Positions 1-9,708 of a stretch of DNA of 64,000 nucleotides are shown here, piece by piece (within the stretch, counting starts at the first letter, position 1; every line of letters begins with the position of its first letter). Location: positions 44,595 through 108,594 of the forward strand of contig JBBHKE010003363.1 of NCBI GenBank assembly GCA_037447655.1, read 5' to 3'. The translations under genes and the position numbers were made by a program. Below the pieces are notes generated by a model. The model was given only the letters and a program-made list of their open reading frames with translations. It was not told the DNA's origin and did no database searches. This stretch comes from Zygnema cylindricum (lineage: Eukaryota > Streptophyta > Zygnematophyceae > Zygnematales > Zygnemataceae).

Positions 1-233
1 TGCTCAATTTAATACTTGCTGAAGTATCAACAATAACCTTAACTCCCAAAACACAATTCACCTCTCTCATATTCGTTACCTTAAAAATGTTAACCCAAAT
101 GACTCTTCAATTCATTAGTCTAATACAACTGTCAAATGTCATTTTAAAATTACCTGCATAAATTGTAAAGATGATTTGAAATTCGTTTACACCCTTCAAT
201 TAAACTTTAATTATCCTTACAATTCCTAAAAAA
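1..233 (-). pseudogene. Ty1/copia reverse transcriptase fragment, copy 1
   Basis: This stretch repeats, base for base with scattered changes, the segments at about 841-1045 and 2275-2500. Those segments encode the region between the copia reverse transcriptase core and the LGVEV-like motif on the minus strand. No open frame survives here. It runs off the window start, so the rest of the copy lies outside. Assignment rests on similarity to the two better-preserved copies. Confidence 0.6.
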
Positions 234-234
234 T

Positions 235-1480
235 GCCATTGAATCCTCATGTGTTTTGCCCTCTTGTGAATCAAGGATATTAATGAAAGCAATCGATCTG
301 AAAAGATATTCGTACACTGAATATTAACGCCCTATTTTGCTAAATGTGCATTCTTAGCATAACATGTCGCAATCTATCCAGCCTTGTAGGACACAATGTT
401 ATTGTCGGTTAGAGCCGCCAACTCTATGAAACTGTCGGTACACCAAAAAAAAACATAATGAAAGTTGATTTTCCAGAGTCAAATTATCCACCAAAATTGG
501 TATCACAATTGTCGTAACAATCCGATGCCTCACTTAATTGGAACACAAAACCAAGGCTCAAAGTACCAGCCAAGTATTAAGAGATTCATTTCAGTAGCTC
601 CCGATGAATTTTGTTTGATGCATGACTGCACTTATTCACGGTTTAAGTTGTAGCAAAATTGTCCCCCTTTGCCTGCACACTTACGTACATTACATAGTCC
701 ATTGCTTTTCTGTACGTGACATCAATTGTCTCAATATTCTCTGACTAACTTGGCCGAGCTTTCCAATCCTAAGCATTAAAAAAAGCCTAACATTAGTTGT
801 TGAGAAACTCGCAAACATCTGTGTACAGAAATTGTCTTTGCTCAACTTAATACTTGTTGAAGCATCAACAATAACCTCAACTCCCAAAACACAATTCATC
901 TCTCTCATATTCATAACCTTAAAAATGTTTACCCAAATAGCTCTTCAATTCAACAATTCTATCCAAATGTTATCCGTATAAATTGTAAAGCTGATTTGAA
1001 CTTCACTTACACCTTTCAAATAAACTGAAATTATCCTTACAAGAGCAAAATGTGTCCAAACTTAAAATAGTTGCAAATTTCCAGTCCTCAATGGCTTCAT
1101 CACACCACAAAGCGCCAGGCGCCAAATTTTGTTGTCACCCTCTTCTAAAAATATCATATAAACTTCCTCTTGTAGGTCACCGCCGAGAAACTTTGTCTTG
1201 ACATCCATCTTATGGATGTGTTTTTTACCAGCGGTTGCGAAAGACACTATCCTTTGTTACGAATCAAATATTACCACAAGGCTATAGGTTTCCATATTGT
1301 CCACTCCTCTTTGTTGAAAGACCTTACATACCAATTTGGACGGACCTGTTTCACTCTTGAACACACACTCCCAATCAATATTTTTTTCTCAATAGACACA
1401 TCTACCTCTTCACATATTTGATTGTTTGTCACGGACTCGTACTCCCCCCATGTATTCTTTAACATAGTTTACGGATCTTT
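235..1480 (-). pseudogene. Ty1/copia reverse transcriptase-RNase H pseudogene, copy 2
   Basis: On the minus strand, about 1400-1260 encodes a decayed RT N-terminal block with DWECVFKSETG and KVFQQRGVDN, matching the copia WVFKTKTG...GFQQ.EGIDY pattern. About 1247-1062 encodes HKMDVKTKFLGGDLQEEVYM, the copia QMDVKTAFL.G.L.EE.Y motif. About 914-690 holds LGVEV and KLSKDNF, the segment just before RNase H. About 290-240 encodes HKRAKHMRIQWHF, the C-terminal RNase H motif. The YVDD region is not recognisable and there are several frameshifts and stops. The RT-RNase H order is that of copia pol. Confidence 0.75.
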
Positions 1481-1689
1481 CAACATTGAGTTGTTGTAGC
1501 GAAATCAAATAATTCAAACAAAATATGGATGGGTATTTAGGGGTTTAAATAGTAATGTTGTTGATTTTACTGAAGTGCGTGAAACAATAAGCTGGATTAG
1601 ATTTGGAATTCAAAAGATTTGAGGATTAATGTCTTTCAATGAACGTAGAAGGTAAAAAAAACACAAACAGGTGTAGATTGTAGATGGGT

Positions 1690-1800
1690 AGGGCTGGAAC
1701 TAATAGCAAAATTTTCGGCGCAACAAAAAGAATCTATTGGCCCTTTAGCGTGGCAATGGTTGATTGGTTAGGAAAATATGCGATGTCAGAATAAAAAAGC
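1690..1800. repeat. Dispersed repeat shared with 4425-4525
   Basis: About 100 bp here (GCAAAATTTTCGGCGCAACA and onward to an AAAATATGCGATGTCAGA-like end) recurs with mismatches at about 4425-4525. The two copies keep the same order of motifs: GCxxCAACxAA, a CCCTTTAG core, and an AAAATATG end. Both copies sit beside CT tracts. No coding potential is seen. It could be a fragment of a longer retroelement LTR or the flank of the SINE-like family. Confidence 0.5.
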
Positions 1801-1815
1801 CAAGATTTTCATGTT

Positions 1816-1850
1816 TAACCCCTCTCTCTTTGTCTCTCTCTCTCTCTTTT

Positions 1851-1894
<44 letters not shown>

Positions 1895-1912
1895 CCTCTC
1901 TCTTTCACTCAA
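1816..1912. repeat. (CT)n microsatellite
   Basis: Nearly pure CT dinucleotides, interrupted by short TTTT and CCCTCCC runs. The apparent Leu/Ser-rich open frame across it is an artefact of the repeat. Confidence 0.95.
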
Positions 1913-2180
1913 TATTTTTATGAGAATTATTGGAACATGTAAAACTTTTTTTTTTCTTTCAGTGTTCTTGTTTAGGATGTATTCTTTTTGTGGTGCCCTT
2001 TGCTTTATGTTGTCTCTCTCCTTAAATGCCTGTATTCTTGTTAGGCTACTATATTTTTATTTATTGCCATCTTCATTTATTTCTGGTGAAAGGGAGAGAA
2101 AGGGAAGAGAGAGAAAGACAGGGACATTAGAAATGGGAAATGGAGAGGTTGAAGAAAAGGAGGGAGGATTATCAAAAAAT
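1913..2180. other. Unassigned spacer between copia copies
   Basis: T-rich sequence followed by a purine-rich stretch around 2085-2175 with GAGAGAAAG-type runs. I see no gene. The open frames on both strands are low complexity. Confidence 0.5.
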
Positions 2181-2870
2181 TGGAAGGTTGAGCTTTCCAA
2201 TCCTAAGCATTGAGAACAACTTAACATTAGTAATTGAGAAACGTGCAAACACCCCCTATAGAAAATCGCTTTGCTCAATCTATTACTTGTTGAAGCATCA
2301 GCAATAACCTTAACTCCTAAAATACAATTCACCTCTCTCATTATAGTTACCTAAAATTTTTCACCCAACTGACTCATCAAAAATTAGTCCGATCCAGCAG
2401 TCATTTGCCATTATAAAATTATCCGAATGAATTGTAAAGATGATTTGAACTTCACCTACACCTTTCAAATAAACGGAAATTATCCTTACAAGAGCAAAAT
2501 GTGTCCAAACTTTATATAGTTGCAAATATATAGTCCTCAATGCCTTCATCCCACCATAAAGCGATAGCCGACAAGTTTTCTCATCACCCCTGTCTGAAAA
2601 TATCATATAAACTTCCTCTTGTAGATTAACGCTGAGCAAATTTGTCTTGAAATCCGTCTGATGGTTGTATTATTTACCAGCGGTTGTGAAGGACACTATT
2701 CTTTGTTATGAAACATATTTCACCACATTGCCATAGGTTTCCATATTGTCCACTCTTCTTTGTTGGAGGACCTTACCTACCAATTTGGACCAACCTGTTT
2801 TGCTCTTGAACACACACTCCCAATCAATCCCTTTCTTCCCAACAGACAACCAACCGATTAGTTATGAGGT
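2180..2870 (-). pseudogene. Ty1/copia reverse transcriptase pseudogene, copy 3
   Basis: A third copy of the same copia segment. Minus-strand 2639-2361 carries LQEEVYMIF, the conserved EE.Y motif after the DVK.F block. 2341-2250 carries MREVNCILGVKVIADAST, equivalent to the LGVEV segment at 900-840. The CCAATTTGGACCAACCTG stretch near 2790 matches the WECVF block of copy 2. Frameshifts break it. Copies 2 and 3 lie in the same orientation about 700 bp apart, so they are a tandem pair or two insertions of one family. Confidence 0.7.
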
Positions 2871-2889
2871 GGCAAAAAATGTCAATTTA

Positions 2890-3556
2890 TACAAACTTTG
2901 AAAGAGAGAGGTGAGTGTCTATTCAAAATTGCTAAGTCCTAACCCCTCTCACAATCCCTATCTATAGCAGTACGAACCAATCAAATAAGTGTACAGTAGA
3001 GAAAGGTACTACGGCCGATGTCCTTTCTATACGGCTTGTGTACGACAAGGCCAGTGGTGGATGCGTGTTAACATTCCACTCGTCCTTATGTTCCTCGGAA
3101 TTCTCGCGACCAAATGTTATCCCTCCTCGTGGCGCCAAGTCATGCCAAGTCAAAAAACGCCAAAGTGACCATTCCGGGATCATGGCGACAATATGAGCCG
3201 TTGGATCAAATCCGACATTAAATGTTAACCGTCGAAACAAATGTCCGATTCATTTGTTTTGTGCGAGATCATGTTCGTATAGTACATTAACTATTTCTAT
3301 GTTCCTTCATTTATAATTCAGTTAATCGGCTTCAAGATCGTAACACAATTTAAGTATTTATTAAACCCTATGTAATTCAACGAACTTCTACGACAGACTG
3401 GTTAGAGTTGACGGCTCCGCCTAGCTTTGCCGGTGGGAGGTTCGAGTCCAGCCGGACTCAAACTTTTGTTGCGAGTGACTTATGTCACTCTTTAGTCTTG
3501 CCTATGGAGCTGAGGCAGCCATGGCTTCACTACTCTCTCTCTCTTTCAGTGACTAC
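2890..3556 (+). mobile_element. SINE-like composite element, copy 1 (5' part missing)
   Basis: Shares, in order, the modules of the copies at 3557-4400 and 47612-48644. These are a GCTAAGTCCTAACCCC linker (about 2930), a GC-richer body with GTGTACAG...GGCCGATG and GGCGCCAAG (2975-3250), and a tRNA-like module (3391-3458) with an exact box B GGTTCGAGTCC at 3439-3449. They are followed by a GGCAGCCATGGC palindrome (3514-3525) and a CT tail (3532-3548). The first roughly 240 bp present in the other copies is almost all missing, so this copy is truncated. Non-coding. Known SINEs use a tRNA-derived RNA polymerase III promoter. Calling this family SINE-like is inference from the module and from the 7-bp target duplication of the copy at 47612. 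Confidence 0.65.
3391..3458 (+). other. tRNA-like pol III promoter module
   Basis: Contains GACTGGTTAGAG, like the second half of box A, and a perfect box B GGTTCGAGTCC 3439-3449. The box spacing suits a tRNA. It does not fold as a functional tRNA because the acceptor arms do not pair. It is therefore a tRNA-derived relic inside the SINE-like element, not a tRNA gene. Confidence 0.6.
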
Positions 3557-3868
3557 TGAAATTGTGTAACCCACAGAATGAGCAGCCTATGTAAAGCCTC
3601 TTGGATAATATTTGACCCTTTCGCTTTCCCACTGAATAAGTGTCGCCCACGCTTACAAATATTTTGACCACCCTTACCCTTGTGAGGACAAGACCCCCCT
3701 GAGTCAAACGTAAAAAGAATCACTGAATTTGCTCCACTGTGGCTGGCCAAAGATGGCCTATAAATACAAAAGGTCACCTGGAGAGAGGCGCCTCAAACAC
3801 GCTAAGTCCCTTAACTCCTACTCACAACTACTTACTACTCTACCCTCGGCCAATCAAAAGGGTATATA

Positions 3869-3906
3869 GTACAAGAAGGTACAGTGGCCGATTGTACTTC
3901 TTGTAC
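3869..3906. repeat. 10-bp-stem hairpin at body start
   Basis: GTACAAGAAG (3869-3878) and CTTCTTGTAC (3897-3906) are exact inverted repeats around an 18-nt loop. A similar but imperfect stem is at the same place in the other copies (about 2990-3055 and, inverted, about 48265-48320). Confidence 0.8.
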
Positions 3907-4228
3907 GACCATTGTATAACATGGCCTTCTGGTTGACACTTGTCAACATGGGAGCCATCGTTCCTCCTCCCATCCTTTTCGGCGCCCAATGATGTGGCGC
4001 CACGTGGCACAGCGCGCCGCTAAGTTCGATAGCCGCCAAAGATTCATGCGTGTTTGGCGGGGGCAACAACGTCTGTCCGATCGTGTATTTTACACGGTTA
4101 GATTCGCGCCCGCGAGCTATGTTTGAGTATAGATGCCGTTTCCTCAATTTTGGTCTAATTTAATGAAAGTGACGTTTTGCGTAAAACTTTATATACATAG
4201 CAAACTGAATTTGTGTATCGTTTTGTTA

Positions 4229-4298
4229 ACGCCTTAATGGTTAAGGCGTACGTTTATGTAATACTATGTAGGCCCAAGTTCAAATCTTGTTCAGGCTA
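4229..4298 (+). other. tRNA-like pol III promoter module
   Basis: Box A-like TTAATGGTTAAGGC (4234-4247) and box B-like AGTTCAAATCT (4277-4287). These resemble the D and T arms of Ser/Leu-type tRNAs (GTGGTTAAGGC and GGTTCAAATCC). It lacks pairing acceptor ends and lies at the same position as in the other two copies. Confidence 0.6.
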
Positions 4299-4524
4299 TA
4301 TTTTGGAAATCTATTAATATGTCTGCCTGTCTGCCTGTTTCTTTCTGACTATGGCGGCAGCCATGGTGACTCTCTCTCTCTCTCTCTCTTCACTCTAGAC
4401 TCTAATTTAAGAAGTAAATACAAGTTGCGAAATTTTTGGCACAACGAAATGAATCAATTGATCCTTTAGTGCAGCATTAGCTTATTCTTTAAGAAAATAT
4501 GAGCTGTCAGATTAATAGTTTAGC

Positions 4525-5770
4525 ATTAGTTAGTAGGAGTCAAAGTTGATCAACCATTGGCCCATGTACAAACCTGTTTAACGGAGCTTACGCTTTGGCT
4601 AGGATTTTCTTGGGCGACGAGAATATGATGTGAAATAGTGCAATGAGCATTTTGCATTAGAAATATCTATGTTATTAATGATTTATCGTTGTTGAGAGAG
4701 GAGATCACTATAAGGAGGGAGATAACCGACTTTTGAATGTGAATGTATTTTATGTGAATGTGGGTTTTTCAATTGATGGACTGAGTGGATGCGAAGAAAT
4801 GTTTTGATAGGGCTTATGAGAGTAGGAAAAACGTGTTGCACATGTAATCAAATATTTGGTTAAAAGCAAAGGAGATACGTGCTCACCCAAAAATCAACTT
4901 CCTTGACTAATAAAGGTGCTCTAACCCGAAAGAAAGGATGAAACCACAACATATAGGGGGAGGCGATTAGTGGGAAAAAAAGTGGTCACATCACTAGGGG
5001 CCGCTGGTGAGATCTCGGGCCTAGGTCGAATGGACTAAGGCAGTGTGGGTCGTGTAGCTAAGGTTGAATCTCACTCCAATCACCCAGAGGCCAAACAAAC
5101 ATATCTTATTCATGTGTGGAGGTAAGGCTTAGAGCCAAGAATAGTGTGGATGTGAGGTTTAGAAAATGAATGACTTTGGAGGGTTGGAAAATGGGAAACT
5201 TGATAGTAAAGAATTAAAAAAAGTGGAATTTAGTTTTTCGGAGAAATTGAGTCTTAAAACTGTGGGAAATCATAGCTCTGTCACTTTGAAGGCTACATCA
5301 TTTTACCGCAACAATGTTTGATGGAAATGTTTGTTTTTTTTGTTTTAATGTTATTAAAATGTATAAGTAGAATTGATAATGAATTTTTCTTGTATATATT
5401 TGCTACTTATATTATTTTATAGATTCTTTAGATTTTACCTTTTAAAAGTAAATTACTAGGAGGAGAGGGAAGGCTTAGATTGGAGAAAATTTGGGAGTTT
5501 TAATCCTCTGCCAGCATTTCTGGATAATTACATACTATCCTATTCTGTTTTGTTTTTTCTTTGAGTGGTAATGGTTTATTCTACATGGAAACTTGAAATA
5601 GAAAATAGATTGAAAGTGTTAAAATAAATTTTTGTAAAGTTAATTGGAAGAGTTAATGACCATGTGATTATAGCTGATGAGATAACGTTAAGATTAAGAA
5701 ATGTTTTGAAAGATTTTAATGAAAAATTGAATGTTTCGAACCATAAGTTGGATGAGCCAATCAACTAGAC
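4525..5770 (+). pseudogene. Ty3/gypsy 5' fragment: LTR end, leader and start of gag
   Basis: About 4525-4848 matches the 3' half of the LTRs at 41775-42748 and 49123-50167 (GGCCCA, AACCTG, AACGGAGC, GAGGAGATC). About 4849-5560 matches the leader after the gypsy primer site at 42750-43500, including GCTCACCC and CACTCCAATCACC. An ATG at 5571 starts a frame equivalent to the Gag start at 43519 (start, Trp-Lys, then Glu-rich). The frame has an early stop and is lost by about 5770. It is an older relative of the complete gypsy element at 41775-50167. Confidence 0.7.
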
Positions 5771-5774
5771 GACA

Positions 5775-6080
5775 TTGTTTACTCTGAATAATCATTTTCC
5801 GATGAAACTTAAAGCCGGCCTCTTGAAGTACGTCAAACAATTATTGAGGATGCTCTAGGTGCTCTGAGAAAGTCAGTGAGAAAATAATCACATCATCAAT
5901 GTAAGACTTCGCACAATCCACCCCTTTGAAATCTTCATCCATAGCCATTTGAAATCTTAAAGGTGCATTTTTAAGACCAAATGGCATGTAACACTGTTCA
6001 TACAAACGGTTTCCCCGTAGAAAGCAGTCTTTTTCTTGTGAGTGGGTTCCAAAGGCGGATTCGCATAACACCCTAACATT
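5775..6080 (-). pseudogene. Ty3/gypsy reverse transcriptase fragment with YIDD motif
   Basis: Minus-strand translation contains CYMPFGLKNAP, then YIDDVIIFS, then FSEHLEH and, after a stop, LQEAGFKF. These are the gypsy RT blocks MPFGL.NAP.TFQ, the catalytic YxDD, and the thumb-proximal EH...L...GFKL. The two catalytic Asp of YIDD are present. Upstream lies a lysine-rich run that is only a poly-T tract read in reverse. It abuts, in opposite orientation, the plus-strand gypsy gag fragment ending near 5770. That junction is a rearrangement or a separate insertion. Confidence 0.85.
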
Positions 6081-6740
6081 TATGAGGAAAAAAATTGCCA
6101 TTTGTTTACTTTTTTTTTTTTTTTTTTTTAGTTTTTTTTTTAAATTGTATAAGTGTTTAGTGTGAATGTTATAAGAGGGTATTGGAAACTTGGTTTCCTT
6201 ATAAACACTCATTTTTTTTTGCTTAGACCATTTTTGATGGTTCGGGCAATTATGGCCTAGCGGTTTTCCTTTTTAGGTATTTTCAAATTAAGGTCCTCAC
6301 CGATGCTTAGAGTGATGGTTGAAACAATACTGTAGTTAGTGTCTTTGGGTGTTTTAATGCCGTTCTTACGACTTTTGAAACTTGTTTAACCGAGCTTTTT
6401 TCAAGAATTTGTTTCGCATCCCAAGGTTTCATTTTCTTTCTATTTTTCATAGATGATTTTATTGCTTCTTATCTGGCGGGTTTAAGCTTTAACTTTCCTA
6501 GATTGACCAATTAGTGAGTGAGTTAATTTTTTTTGAAGTTATCCAAGTTTATTGTATTAAGAACTAGATCGTGGATGCTTCTACGGACGTTATAGACACC
6601 CTCACCCCGACCCTCTCCCTCCCCTACCTCCTCTTCAAGCCAGTTCCTTTCCTTGTCCCTCATCTTGTCCCTCTCCCCTATACATCTCCCTCGTCCTCAC
6701 AATCTTAGTGCTTTTGTTTTCCTTGCTTTTTGCAAGCATG
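6081..6740. other. No gene; T tract and CT-rich patch
   Basis: Starts with a T tract of about 30 bases around 6108-6140, then non-repetitive AT-rich sequence, then a C/T-rich patch (about 6595-6705) with CCCTCTCCCTCCCC-like runs. No coding or RNA signal is seen. Confidence 0.6.
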
Positions 6741-7250
6741 TTATTATTGTTGTGGAATGACTTGAAAACTAACAAATGCTGCAAAATCTCACATTGTCAA
6801 CTCAGCAAAAGACCACCAACAATCCCTTACAGAAATGGTCAACTTTGACTAACTGACCCTCTGAAACAAACAACCACTTATGAGTGTAACAAGGCTCACT
6901 TATAACATATAATTAGGTTAACAATCTGACATAATTTCACGTACAGCCTCTTATCACACACTTAATAACATGAAAATAAAGATAACCATAAAAGACATTT
7001 CTCTTACTTGTGAACTTGTACAAGTTACTTCATAATTTACGAAGTCCTAATTCATACAAATAGACTCTACCAAATAACAAACCAACCAATCAGAACATAG
7101 TGTAGCATTGTATAATACTGTCTGTTTTTTCTATATAGTATAATTAATTCTAAATACTATATTACCCTAAGAAAAACTCTGGTTTCTCTCCATAATTTTC
7201 TAATATATAGTGTACACACTAAACTACTAATGGGGTTACGAAAAAGCTTA
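6741..7250 (-). repeat. Degraded LTR of the host Ty1/copia element
   Basis: Aligns over several hundred bases with 53930-54430, the LTR of the copia at 54-56.7 kb. Shared strings include TCAGCAAAAG, CTTGTGAACTTGTACAAGTTA and TATAATTAAT. On the minus strand it should be the 3' LTR. It joins RT sequence directly at about 7255, so the LTR end, the polypurine tract and RNase H have been deleted. Confidence 0.6.
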
Positions 7251-7254
7251 CCAT

Positions 7255-7616
7255 GGTAAAAACATTTCATCAACAATCTGAAATTTTTCTTTAGTCATCC
7301 GCGTACAGTCTTTACTGTTGTTGCACTAACTTTTGCATCTACCCTTTCGAACCTCTTTGACATGTTTCCTATGGCTTCTTTTTGTGTTAATATGATTATT
7401 TTGTTCTATTTATCCCTCCTTACTTATAACATTAGAATATATTTCGCCACACTAAATCCCTTTTCTCAAACAAAGTATTCAAAGCTACATTCACTTTTTT
7501 TATTTCAGTCAAAGATTTGCTAATTATGAGCATATCATCAACACAAACCGATATCATCTGCAATAAACACCACCCCATCATCTTCTTCCATTATGAAGAA
7601 GGAATGGTCTGAACTG
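7255..7616 (-). pseudogene. Ty1/copia reverse transcriptase, 3' part (host of nested element)
   Basis: Reads on the minus strand as a decayed version of 55700-55430: SDH, then VDDMLIISKSLTEIKKVN, then LTQKEAIGNM, then RFER.DAK. VDDM corresponds to the catalytic YVDD with the first Tyr lost. The remainder of the same RT resumes at 14941, on the far side of the inserted copia element 7617-14935. Across the 5-bp target duplication the two halves line up with the uninterrupted relative at 55.69 kb without gap. Confidence 0.8.
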
Positions 7617-7751
7617 TGAAAGATAACAAGACAAAAAAATTGTACAACAGACACAAGACAACATAATTGCACAATAGACGGACAACGAAGAATGTATTCT
7701 TCTGTAATTCAATATCAGTATATAAATAAGGGAACGTTGTTCGCCACCTCT

Positions 7752-7919
7752 GCGAAACCTTATAAAGGCGGTAGGCGGAGTGTCTATCTTCAATTTTTTC
7801 CGTCGAAACCTTATATAGGCGGTAGGCGGAGTGTCTATCTTCGATTTTTTCCGTCCGTCTGCGAAACCTTATATAGGCGGTAGGCGGAGTGTCTATCTTC
7901 GATTTTTTCTGTCCGTCCG
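7752..7919. repeat. Three-copy 52-58-bp tandem repeat
   Basis: Three units begin CGAAACCTTAT at 7752, 7804 and 7862. Each contains AGGCGGTAGGCGGAGTGTCT and a TTTTTTC run. It lies inside the LTR-specific block, immediately before the 49-bp array. Confidence 0.9.
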
Positions 7920-7924
7920 CAGTA

Positions 7925-8678
7925 AGGACCGCCGTACCGCTGGCACAATGTAACGGTGCCGCCCGTACCGCCGTACGGATGGCGAAATCTTATATTGCAA
8001 GTTGTCGGTGTGCAGACCACCATACGGTTGGCATACTCTAACATTGCCAACCGTCGGTGTGCAGAGCGCCGTGCGGTTAGTTAAACCTAACATTGCCACC
8101 CGTCGGTGTGCAAACCGCCGTACGGTTGGCGTAATCTAACATTGCCAACCGTCGATGTGCAGACCGCCGTACGGTTGGCGCAACCTAACATTGCCACCCG
8201 TCGGTGTGCAAACCGCCGTAGAGATGGCATAATCTAACATTGCCAACCGTCGGTGTGAAGACTGATGTACGGCTGGCCTAATCTAACATTGCCAATCGTC
8301 GGTATGCAGACCGCTGTACTGATGGCGTATTTTAACGTTGCCGTGCGTCATTGTGCAAATTGCCGTACAGATGGCGTAATGTAACATTGTCGTGCGTCGC
8401 TGTGCAGACTGTCATACGGATGGCGTAATTTAACGTTGTCGTGTGTCGTTGTGCGACCGCCGTACAAATGGGGTAATGTAACATTGGCGTGCGTCGTTGT
8501 GCAGACCGCCGTACGGAAGGCATAATTTAACGTTGTCGTGCGTCGTTGTGCAGATCGCCGTACGGATGGGCTAATGCAACATTGTCGTGCGTCGCTGTGC
8601 AGATCGTCGTACGGATGGCGTAATGTAACATTGCCGTGCGTCGCTGTGCATACCGGATTACGGATAGCGTAATGTATC
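7925..8678. repeat. 49-bp tandem array, about 15 units, with higher-order dimers
   Basis: Units of 49 bp have the core TAACATTGCCAACCGTCGG then TGTGCAGACCGCCGTACGG. I count about 15 by the AAC(A/G)TTG marker. The first half alternates GCCAACCG and GCCACCCG. The second half is a different subtype with GTCGTGCGTCG, alternating AACGTTG and AACATTG. Both halves are therefore 98-bp dimers. The array is GC- and CpG-rich inside AT-rich DNA. The frames across it are periodic artefacts. Confidence 0.92.
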
Positions 8679-9708
8679 ATTAATTTGGGTTCTTGAAATT
8701 TGATTTTTTTTTTTAATAGGATACATGATTTTATTTTTTCCTTTACTTTAATTAAGGCATTGTACAAAATAGCGTAAAGAACAAAAGCACAATAAGATCT
8801 AAATAGTGTGGTGTATGGTCTATGTTAGACTGTACATAAATGTACCTTTTCAAGTGAAAATTTTACAAAAAATGAATGAAAGCAGACGCGCACGCATAGG
8901 AACGTGCGCTAAAAAAACGGGATTATTCTAACACGTAAATTAGTCTGACATGTACGGATATTTAATTTCACGACGGCGTACGATTTCTAATATTTTGTAC
9001 GGATACATATATTAATGTATATAATCGTACAACGAATAATCCATTTTTGTTGTTCCCAAATAAGCATAATGCCGAAATTAGAATACATTATTATAAATTA
9101 GAAAAAAAAAATCAAATTCTTATTTAGCATCAATTACGTTAAATTTTCTTCAACGCTATTTAAACTTTGACATTAATAACAATTCGCGGTGTAGCGCTGC
9201 CATGCGTCCGTAGTACGGGCATGGTAAACTTGACAGGGTACATGCTCGTGTAACGAGCGTTGATTTACTAATATTAAAAACAACGGAAGTACAAAGCTTC
9301 TTTACTCTCTAACCTTTCAACACCTCCAACATGAACTACGCTTCCAAAGATAATTCAACTAGTAAGTCTCAATACACACGACTAGAAACGCGTAAGAGTC
9401 AACGTGGTGAAATAAGCCACCGACAAGTGCGAACCGACTTGAACTACACGGTACGATTAGAAAAGTCAACAACGAACCGACTTGAACAACACGGTACGAC
9501 TAGAACTTACGTGAACCCAAACGACCAAACAATTTCCACGTCACTTATATGGTACTACTCAAACTTACGTGAAACAAAACAAAACGAACAAACAATTTCC
9601 ACGTCACTTCAAATATCTAGCGACGAAACTACTTCGTCACTGGTCGTCGCTGCTTTAGCTACGAGAATGTCTCGTCGCTAAATGAGTTCCCAATACTAAA
9701 TCCTAACA

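Larger units (their letters stand above)
3557..4400 (+). mobile_element. SINE-like composite element, copy 2
   Basis: Module order is S (3557-3790), linker ending CCTCGGCCAATCAAAAGG, body (3860-4150), tRNA-like module (4229-4298), GGCGGCAGCCATGG palindrome (4353-4366), and CT tail (4372-4397). The S module matches minus-strand 48640-48360. The shared strings include GAGCAAATTCAGTGATTCTT on one copy and the equivalent with one change on the other. It starts where copy 1 ends, so the two are adjacent head-to-tail. The body opens with a hairpin. No protein is encoded; the 97-aa minus-strand frame across the body is not conserved in the other copies. Confidence 0.65.
7617..9708 (-). repeat. 3' LTR (left), enlarged to 2.1 kb
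   Basis: Matches the 533-bp right LTR at both ends: 7617-7715 with 14403-14475 and 9270-9708 with 14471-14935. Between them lies about 1.55 kb absent from the right LTR, bounded by AATAT at 7711-7715 and 9270-9274. This block holds two tandem arrays and a TATATAAATA sequence at 7719-7730. Either the block was inserted here, or it was deleted from the right LTR by recombination between the AATAT repeats. Confidence 0.85.

Noticed and set aside
3391-3458. Functional tRNA gene
   Set aside because: Box B is perfect, but the acceptor and anticodon arms do not pair and the same module recurs in two other repeat copies.
7925-8678. CRISPR-like array
   Set aside because: Units are contiguous 49-bp repeats without unique spacers, inside a eukaryotic LTR.
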